DNA of 6,799 nt. It comes from Candidatus Aenigmatarchaeota archaeon (GTDB lineage Archaea; Aenigmatarchaeota; Aenigmatarchaeia; CG10238-14; SpSt-28). The translations under genes and the position numbers were made by a program. Location of the stretch: the NCBI GenBank assembly GCA_021161995.1, contig JAGGZO010000009.1, positions 1 through 6,799 on the forward strand. Reading direction: 5' to 3'. Below, piece after piece: positions 1-5,234 of this stretch; within the stretch, counting starts at the first letter, position 1; each line of letters opens with the position of its first letter. The notes under the pieces were generated by a model that was not told the DNA's origin, made no database searches, and saw only the letters and a program-made list of their open reading frames with translations.

Positions 1-840
1 ATATTTATACTATCCTATGCACTTTCGTTATATTTTCTGTATAAGATAGTTATAAAAAATATCAAATTTTTAGACGTAATAAAAGCATCCATCATTTCGT
101 GGTTTCTGTTCAATACAATGCCATTTGGGTTCATAACAGGTGACGCTGCAAAAATAATTTACATATCAAAAAAATACAAAAAGAAAATTTCGCATTTAGT
201 AGTACCAACTACGCTTCAAAGAATTGTTTCAACAACGGTCTTTATAATGATTTTTTTTGTAAGTATAATGTACACCTATTTACACTATAAGAATGTAGGT
301 AATAACACATTTTTTACCTTCACCATAATAGTTGCACTTACCATGTTATCTATAGTCGTTTTTTCAAGTGAAAAACTATTAGAAAAATTTCTAAGATCTA
401 TCAGATTTGTCAAAGAAAAGCACATAAAAGATATTTTATTATCCGTAAAACAAGCCAAAAAACATAAGAAAAACATCGTGATAGCATCATTTTTTTCAAC
501 AATACATTGGATATCTGGAATATTCATACCGTATGTTTTTTTACTTTCTTTTGGAGTTAAGATAAGTATTCCGCTATTAGCAGTAGCATACATATTCTAT
601 AGTTTTATAGACAATATGCCAGCTGTACTACCTTCAAACATAGGGATTCATGAGAGTGCAATGACAGCAGCCTTTATATTAGTGGGTATAGATAAAAACA
701 TTGCAGCGACGGTAACTCTACTAGTTAGAGTTATAACAGTGGTTTTTGAAATCGGATTCACTGGTATTATTTCTTACTTCTTGGGCATCAAAGAGATAAA
801 AAGTTATCTTAGGGTAAAAGAGACAAATTCCTCTATTTAG
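1..840 (+). CDS. Flippase-like integral membrane protein (LPG synthase TM / UPF0104 family), 5' partial
   Basis: The frame is open from the first base to a TAG at 838-840, giving at least 279 residues. The ATG at 118 is therefore probably internal, and the true start lies outside the window. The protein is very hydrophobic, with about seven membrane segments by eye (near window residues 1-18, 28-42, 70-95, 103-122, 158-185, 188-205 and 228-262). Charged lysine-rich loops lie near residues 57-63 and 125-158. Family-like motifs are the early MPFGFITGDAAK stretch (from residue 40), resembling the P-x-x-G-x-x-G-D/E region, and PSNIGIHESA (211-220) followed by a conserved-type Arg (residue 243) in a late helix. 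The family normally has about 300-340 residues, so roughly 30-60 are missing. Relatives include the membrane half of MprF and many archaeal proteins of unknown substrate thought to move or modify lipids or lipid-linked sugars. The substrate here is unknown. Family assignment is fairly sure; function is not. Confidence 0.75.
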   Translation: MFILSYALSLYFLYKIVIKNIKFLDVIKASIISWFLFNTMPFGFITGDAAKIIYISKKYKKKISHLVVPTTLQRIVSTTVFIMIFFVSIMYTYLHYKNVGNNTFFTFTIIVALTMLSIVVFSSEKLLEKFLRSIRFVKEKHIKDILLSVKQAKKHKKNIVIASFFSTIHWISGIFIPYVFLLSFGVKISIPLLAVAYIFYSFIDNMPAVLPSNIGIHESAMTAAFILVGIDKNIAATVTLLVRVITVVFEIGFTGIISYFLGIKEIKSYLRVKETNSSI

Positions 841-870
841 TAACTTAGAGTAAGTTATTTCAAAGTTTTA
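841..870 (+). terminator. Hairpin plus T-rich tract after the flippase-like gene
   Basis: Immediately after the stop codon, TAACTTA (841-847) and TAAGTTA (851-857) form a perfect 7-bp inverted repeat around a GAG loop. TTT (858-860) and GTTTTAG (865-871) follow. Position and T-richness suit transcript termination. The stem is pure A/T apart from one C-G pair, so it would be weak, and archaeal termination usually depends on T-tracts rather than hairpins. No other structure is obvious before the next promoter. Confidence 0.35.
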
Positions 871-904
871 GATTTAGTTTAACATATAGCTGCAACAAAA
901 TAAA

Positions 905-918
905 ATCAAATATATTTT
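905..918 (+). promoter_or_regulatory. BRE/TATA-like promoter of the ribonucleotide reductase gene
   Basis: ATCAAA (905-910) followed by TATATTTT (911-918) resembles an archaeal BRE plus TATA box. Its centre is about 21-24 bases before the ATG at 936, close to the usual TATA-to-start-site distance, so the transcript would be leaderless or nearly so. No Shine-Dalgarno-like sequence lies before the ATG, which fits. The same ATCAAA-plus-TATA arrangement recurs at 5175-5189 upstream of another gene in the window. Confidence 0.5.
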
Positions 919-935
919 AAACCCGATATCAATTC

Positions 936-3900
936 ATGGTATATCCTGAATATGTTATAAAAAGAGATGGCAGTCCAGCAAAATTCGACCCAGAGAGAAT
1001 AAAATATGCAATGAAACGAGCAATGCTTGCTGTAAACAAATATGATGAAAAAAAGCTCAATGAAATTTTGGAATATGTCCTTAAAGTAATAGAAGAGAAA
1101 TATGATGGTAAACAAAATCCAAAGGTTGAAGAGATACAAGATATAGTAGAGCTAGCTTTAATGAAATTTGATGAATACGAAGTTGCTAAAGCTTATATTA
1201 CTTATAGAAAAGAGAAAGAGAGAATAAGAAGAGAGAAGATTGCTATACTAGGAGAATTTTATGATGAAAAAGTTGCAAAAAAGTTCTCACTAAACTCCAT
1301 CAGATTGATGGCAAACAGATACCTTCTAAAAAATGAAGATGGTTCTCTGAAAGAAGGTCCAAAACAAATGTTTGAAAGAGTTGCAATGCTTGTTGTTATT
1401 CCTGACATTCTTCACGACCCAAGAGTTTTTGATAAAGATGGTAAACAAAATGTTTGGGAAACCGAAAAGTTTGATGCCGAAAGATATGAAAACAAAATAG
1501 GTATAGGAAAAATAAGTGAAGATGAATACAAAATGTACTGGAATAGATATCATCTTGAAAGAATGAAAGCTCTTTACGATGAACTAAACAAACAAGGAAA
1601 AATGAAAATCTCATGGAGGGAATTCTTCAAAAAATTGGAAAATGGAGAATTTGATGAATACTATAACAAATTCTTAGAGTATTTTGAGTTAATGGTTTCC
1701 AAAAAGTTCATGCCAAATTCACCAACTTTATTCAATGCAGGTGCTAGATTGGGTCAGCTATCAGCATGTTTCGTTCTAGATATAGAGGATGATATGGGAT
1801 CTATAATGGAAACTGCGAAGGAGGCAGCCATAATTTTCAAGTCTGGTGGAGGAATTGGAATAAATTATTCTAAGCTAAGACCAGAAGGTGATATTGTAGC
1901 TTCCACTACTGGAGTAGCTAGTGGTCCTGTTTCTTTCATGAAAATTATAGATACTGTAACAGACGTGGTAAAACAGGGTGGAAAGAGAAGGGGAGCTAAT
2001 ATGGGTATATTAGAAGTATGGCATCCGGACATAGAAAAATTCATTCATGTAAAAGAAACGGAAGGTGTATTAGAAAATTTCAACATATCTGTAATGATAA
2101 CACCTGAATTCTGGGAATACTATGAAAAGAATGAAGATTTCCCATTAGTGAACCCAAGAAACGGCAAAGTATGGAGCACCATAAACCCAAGGAAATTTTT
2201 CTCGGAACTAGCATACATAGCATGGAAATCAGCTGATCCAGGGGTCTTGTTCATGGATAATATAAACAAGAGGAATGTAATGAAACACAGCAAAGGAATG
2301 ATAAGATCAACCAACCCATGTGTAACAGGAGATACATTAATACTAACGGATAATGGTCTAGTAAGAGCAAACGAACTAAAACCGGGCATGTTCGTATGGA
2401 CACCAAAAGGATGGAATGAAATAGAAGAAGTTTATAACAACGGAGTTAAAGATGTGTATGAAGTAGAACTAGCCAATGGTCTTAAAATAAAAGTGACGAA
2501 AGAGCATAAATTCTTAACAAAGAACGGTTGGAAAAAAATAGAGGATATAAAAGAAGGCGAAGAAATAAGAATAGTTTTAGAATCCCCAGAAGATTATATA
2601 AAGGCAAATAGCATTAACGAACAGTTTGCAGAATTTATGGGCTATTGGGTTGGCGATGGAAGTTTAAGTTTGTCTAATCATGTGAGATTACACGTAGGAA
2701 ACGATGGGCATCTTGCAAAATACTTCAACTCAATACTATCTGATTTGTCAGGACATTCATTCATAGCAAACGATGGAAATCAGTTTGTTGTAGACGCACA
2801 TAGAAAGGAATTTGCAAACAGACTGAGAGAAATTTTTGGTATAAATGTTTCAAGGAGTTATGAAAAAGATATACCAGACATCATACTCAAATCGAATAAA
2901 AAAACACAAGCAGCATTCCTAAGAGGATTGTTCTCTGCCGATGGAAGTGTATACGATGCAAATGGAAGTATTACTATATCACTCTCATCCACATCTAAAG
3001 AACTTTTGGAAAAAGTTCAAATACTACTGTTATCACTCGGTATATTCTCAACTCTAACAGATGAAAAAAACGAAGAAGAAAAAACAATCAAAGAAGGTAC
3101 CTACAGAACGAGAAAAACGTATAGGATCATCATAAATGGAATGAACGCTTATAAATTTGCTAGCGAAATCGGTTTATTAGGTAGAAAAAACAATAAACTA
3201 AAACAACTATTGAAAAATCATTCATTCTATAGAAAAGAAAAGAAGTTTGTTAAAATAAAATCTATAAAGCATGTAGGTAAAGATGTTGTATATGACATAA
3301 AGGCAACACCAACCTACACATGGACTACAAACGGAATATATTCGTATGACTGTGGCGAAGAACCACTATATCCTTATGAATCATGCAATCTAGGATCAAT
3401 AAACTTATATGCATTCATAAAGGAAGACGAGCAACACAATAGGTATTTTGACTGGAAAGATTTTGAAAGAGCAATAAGAATAGCATATAGATTCTTGGAT
3501 AATGTGATAGATGTAAATAAATATCCTTTGGAAAAGATAGAAAGACAAACAAAAGCACACAGAAAAATTGGTTTGGGTTTGATGGGTTTAGCCGATATGT
3601 TTTTCGCACTAAAGGTACCATACAATTCAGAAGAAGGTTTTGAACTGATGAAAAAAGTTGCAGAGTTTTTGACTTATCATGCAATGGATGAATCCGTAAA
3701 TAGAGCTATGGAAAGAGGTACATTCCCAGATTATGAACTAAGTGGATACAAAAATGGTGAAATGCCATTAGAAGGATTCTATCATAAAGAAGAGTGGAAT
3801 TTGGATTGGGAAAGGTTGAGAAGGAGAATTATGGAAAATGGAATAAGAAATTTAGAAGTCACAACAATAGCACCAACAGGTTCGATCTCAATGCTATCTG

Positions 3901-4634
3901 ATACCTCATCGGGTATAGAGCCACAATTTGCATTAGTCTTTGAAAAAAGAGTTGTCGCGGGTGAATATTACTACGTGGACGAAGAACTCAAAAGACAACT
4001 TATAGAAAATAGTCTCTGGAATGAAGAAATTCTTAAAAAGATTTCTAATAATGGAGGTAGTTTGCAAGGAATAAAAGAAATACCAGAAGATCTAAGAAAA
4101 GTTTTTGTAACTGCAATGGATATACCTTGGTGGGATCATGTTAGAGCACAAGCTGTTCTGCAATTATGGATTACAACAAGTATTTCAAAAACTATAAACA
4201 TGCCATCTTGGATAGAGCCAGAAGATGTTGAAAAAGCATATTTATTCGCATATAGAACAGGTTGCAAGGGAATAACGATATACAGAGACGGTTCGAAATC
4301 CAGACAAGTTATTTACATACCAGGAGAAAAACAGAAGAGCAGAATTTTTGAAGTTATGGAACTAGTAAAGAATAAAACGTTAGCAATAATGGACGCGATG
4401 GGAATAAAGCCACCAAGATGGCTGTTCCAAGAAGTTAGAAAAACCTCCAATGAAGTGGAAGAGCAAAAAACCCTACCAAAACTCAATTTAAAAATAACGA
4501 TGGATAAAATAGAAAGTGAAGCCAAAAGCATAGGAAAAGAAAGATGTCCGGTATGCGGCAACGAAAAACTAATATATCAATCTGGCTGTGTTACATGCCC
4601 ACAATGCGGATGGAGTGAATGTGTCATTGCTTAG
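936..4634 (+). CDS. nrdJ: Adenosylcobalamin-dependent (class II) ribonucleotide reductase with intein
   Basis: Reduces ribonucleotides to deoxyribonucleotides in the cytoplasm, using a thiyl radical generated from adenosylcobalamin. The precursor is 1232 residues; removing the intein (462-805) leaves 888. An N-terminal ATP-cone (about 5-98, beginning VIKRDGSPAKF) is the expected allosteric domain. The catalytic barrel starts near FMPNSPTLFNAG (258-269). C278 (in SACFVLD) and C817 (in ESCNLGSINL) match the redox cysteine pair. N460, C806 and E808 form the N-x-C-x-E active site once spliced, and C806 is the thiyl cysteine. The C806 to C817 spacing of 11 matches class II enzymes. Further signatures are IAPTGSIS and SSGIEPQF. 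The tail is a cysteine-rich ribbon (C1204, C1207, C1218, C1221, C1224, C1229) typical of NrdJ, probably for metal binding or disulfide relay. The ATG at 936 is chosen because the ATP-cone begins just after it and a TATA element is suitably placed. The gene ends inside the convergent adenosyltransferase gene, which supplies its cofactor. Confidence 0.96.
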   Translation: MVYPEYVIKRDGSPAKFDPERIKYAMKRAMLAVNKYDEKKLNEILEYVLKVIEEKYDGKQNPKVEEIQDIVELALMKFDEYEVAKAYITYRKEKERIRREKIAILGEFYDEKVAKKFSLNSIRLMANRYLLKNEDGSLKEGPKQMFERVAMLVVIPDILHDPRVFDKDGKQNVWETEKFDAERYENKIGIGKISEDEYKMYWNRYHLERMKALYDELNKQGKMKISWREFFKKLENGEFDEYYNKFLEYFELMVSKKFMPNSPTLFNAGARLGQLSACFVLDIEDDMGSIMETAKEAAIIFKSGGGIGINYSKLRPEGDIVASTTGVASGPVSFMKIIDTVTDVVKQGGKRRGANMGILEVWHPDIEKFIHVKETEGVLENFNISVMITPEFWEYYEKNEDFPLVNPRNGKVWSTINPRKFFSELAYIAWKSADPGVLFMDNINKRNVMKHSKGMIRSTNPCVTGDTLILTDNGLVRANELKPGMFVWTPKGWNEIEEVYNNGVKDVYEVELANGLKIKVTKEHKFLTKNGWKKIEDIKEGEEIRIVLESPEDYIKANSINEQFAEFMGYWVGDGSLSLSNHVRLHVGNDGHLAKYFNSILSDLSGHSFIANDGNQFVVDAHRKEFANRLREIFGINVSRSYEKDIPDIILKSNKKTQAAFLRGLFSADGSVYDANGSITISLSSTSKELLEKVQILLLSLGIFSTLTDEKNEEEKTIKEGTYRTRKTYRIIINGMNAYKFASEIGLLGRKNNKLKQLLKNHSFYRKEKKFVKIKSIKHVGKDVVYDIKATPTYTWTTNGIYSYDCGEEPLYPYESCNLGSINLYAFIKEDEQHNRYFDWKDFERAIRIAYRFLDNVIDVNKYPLEKIERQTKAHRKIGLGLMGLADMFFALKVPYNSEEGFELMKKVAEFLTYHAMDESVNRAMERGTFPDYELSGYKNGEMPLEGFYHKEEWNLDWERLRRRIMENGIRNLEVTTIAPTGSISMLSDTSSGIEPQFALVFEKRVVAGEYYYVDEELKRQLIENSLWNEEILKKISNNGGSLQGIKEIPEDLRKVFVTAMDIPWWDHVRAQAVLQLWITTSISKTINMPSWIEPEDVEKAYLFAYRTGCKGITIYRDGSKSRQVIYIPGEKQKSRIFEVMELVKNKTLAIMDAMGIKPPRWLFQEVRKTSNEVEEQKTLPKLNLKITMDKIESEAKSIGKERCPVCGNEKLIYQSGCVTCPQCGWSECVIA
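2319..3350 (+). mobile_element. Intein inserted at the catalytic cysteine of the reductase
   Basis: An in-frame 344-residue insertion splits the reductase motif NP/CGEEPL. Removing it restores STNP-CGEEPL exactly. Block A is CVTGDTLILTDNG with Cys1. Block B carries the T-x-x-H pair (T60, H63) in KVTKEHKFLTKNG. Block F is recognisable as VYDIKATPTYTWTTNGI, with the usual Asp (D326) retained. The C-terminus is YSYD followed by Cys+1. The normal block F His is Tyr (Y333), the penultimate His is Tyr (Y343) and the terminal Asn is Asp (D344). Splicing-competent inteins with Asp or Gln at the end are known, so this need not be dead, but losing all three residues together is unusual. Without excision the reductase active site is interrupted. 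The insertion point is a well-known RNR intein site. Base composition looks like that of the flanking exteins. Confidence 0.95.
2607..3218 (+). other. LAGLIDADG homing endonuclease domain within the intein
   Basis: Intein residues about 97-300 sit between the N- and C-terminal splicing blocks. They contain two LAGLIDADG-type helices: FMGYWVGDG (106-114) and FLRGLFSADG (200-209), 94 residues apart. Each ends with the acidic residue expected to bind the catalytic metal (D113 and D208). The downstream part (STSKELLEKVQILLLSLGI, about 224-242) is the usual region following the second helix. Both acidic residues are present and the frame is open, so the nuclease may still be active. Its expected target would be the intein-less reductase gene at this same site. 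Domain edges are approximate. Confidence 0.85.
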
Positions 4635-5160
4635 CTCGTCTTTCTTCTATACCTTTTTGTCTGTTTATATACAAAGCTAATGCAAATAGATAGCTGGATA
4701 ATCTATTCAAAAAAGCAATAGCATTTTTACTAAGCCAATTGTTTTCTTTTGAAAATTTAACGGTATTTCTTTCCACTCTTCTACAAATAGTTCTTGCAAT
4801 ATGTGCAACAGAAGCCTCTTTTGAGCCACCTGGTAGAATAAAGTAATTCAAATCTGGTAACTCATTCTCCATATTATTTATGGACTCTTCTAACATTTTG
4901 GTATGCTTTTCATTAAAATCAACGCTTCCTTTTGTCGAAATATGCGACATTAAATTGTACAGTGATTGCTGAATAGAAATCAATTGGGATTTTAACTCTG
5001 AAAACCTATTTTCAAGAACACTTTCGAGAAAACCTATCCAGGACTGAAGCTCGTCTAAGTCACCGATAACACCTAACATGCAACTGTCTTTATCAACACG
5101 TTTCGAGTTTCCTGGGGCAAAAGTCTTGCCGTTATCGCCATTTCCAGAATAAACCTTCAT
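4624..5160 (-). CDS. pduO: PduO-type ATP:cob(I)alamin adenosyltransferase
   Basis: Transfers the adenosyl group of ATP to cob(I)alamin, making adenosylcobalamin; PduO-type enzymes work as trimers of helical bundles. The 178 residues match the family's usual length. The N-terminal ATP-binding segment is SGNGDNGKTFAPGNSKRVDKD (from residue 5), a variant of the usual TGDDG...GxRVxKD. It is followed by VIGDLDELQSWIG (31-43), FILPGG (107-112), HIARTICRRVER (120-131) with the conserved-type Arg/Glu cluster, and NRLSSYLFALALYIN (152-166). The usual NRLSDYLF Asp is Ser here (S156). The ATG at 5160 begins the conserved N-terminal motif directly and has a TATA-like element about 25 bases upstream with no Shine-Dalgarno, suggesting a leaderless mRNA. 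The gene overlaps the reductase 3' end by 11 bases, tail-to-tail. The likely job is cofactor supply for that reductase. No cobalamin synthesis genes are visible here, which would fit salvage or genes elsewhere. Confidence 0.93.
   Translation of the reverse strand: MKVYSGNGDNGKTFAPGNSKRVDKDSCMLGVIGDLDELQSWIGFLESVLENRFSELKSQLISIQQSLYNLMSHISTKGSVDFNEKHTKMLEESINNMENELPDLNYFILPGGSKEASVAHIARTICRRVERNTVKFSKENNWLSKNAIAFLNRLSSYLFALALYINRQKGIEERRAKQ
4635..4668 (+). terminator. Possible T-rich termination zone after the reductase gene
   Basis: Downstream of the TAG at 4632-4634 the + strand is pyrimidine-rich, with TTTCTTCT (4641-4648) and CTTTTTGTCTGTTT (4653-4666). Archaeal RNA polymerase tends to stop at such T-tracts, and there is no non-coding gap between the convergent genes, so termination would have to occur inside the adenosyltransferase coding region. 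No hairpin was seen. The opposite strand has a smaller T5 tract (complement of 4564-4568) that could serve the adenosyltransferase transcript. Confidence 0.3.
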
Positions 5161-5174
5161 AATTATTTTCTTAC

Positions 5175-5206
5175 ATCAAACTATAAAACAAAAATTAAAA
5201 AAATAT
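5175..5206. promoter_or_regulatory. Divergent promoter region between adenosyltransferase and Tes-like genes
   Basis: Bases 5161-5213 are almost pure A/T. CTATAAAAC (5181-5189), preceded by ATCAAA (5175-5180), reads as BRE/TATA on the + strand. The same bases read GTTTTATAG on the - strand, centred about 25 bases from the adenosyltransferase ATG, the right distance for a leaderless start. On the + strand the element would place the start site near 5211. A second A/T-rich candidate (AAAAATATT, about 5198-5206) could also drive the + strand gene. Whether one element serves both directions is inferred. Confidence 0.45.
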
Positions 5207-5224
5207 TAACTAAATGTCTATTAC

Positions 5225-5230
5225 GGGTGA
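5225..5230 (+). promoter_or_regulatory. Shine-Dalgarno site selecting the ATG at 5235
   Basis: GGGTGA ends four bases before the ATG at 5235 and complements the archaeal 16S rRNA 3' end (UCACC). It is the only clear ribosome binding site in the window and favours the start at 5235 over the in-frame ATG at 5214, seven codons earlier, which would be nearly leaderless if transcription starts near 5211. Confidence 0.6.
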
Positions 5231-5234
5231 GAAA

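Noticed and set aside
285..593. Minus-strand open frame inside the flippase-like gene
   Set aside because: It lies wholly within a recognised membrane-protein gene, has no family motifs, and has no promoter or ribosome site.
118..840. Treating ATG at 118 as the start of a complete 240-residue protein
   Set aside because: The frame is open back to base 1 and encodes another hydrophobic segment, and the family motifs begin right at this Met, so it is probably internal and the gene is cut by the window edge.
906..1614. Minus-strand open frames opposite the reductase N-terminus (906-1139, 1326-1553, 1396-1614)
   Set aside because: Low-complexity Phe/Tyr/Ile-rich translations are antisense shadows of Lys/Glu/Asn-rich coding sequence, and they overlap a well-supported gene.
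2120..2389. Minus-strand open frame across the intein N-terminal junction
   Set aside because: It is antisense to the conserved reductase and intein blocks and has no recognisable domain.
3374..3684. Minus-strand open frames opposite the C-extein (3374-3625, 3415-3684)
   Set aside because: They are antisense to conserved NrdJ sequence and resemble no protein.
4313..4561. Minus-strand open frame downstream of the adenosyltransferase, opposite the reductase tail
   Set aside because: It overlaps the conserved reductase C-terminus and zinc-ribbon region and shows no motif.
936..4634. A second intein or a frameshift in the reductase
   Set aside because: Apart from the single insertion, conserved blocks run in the expected order and frame, and no other block A or G motif was seen.
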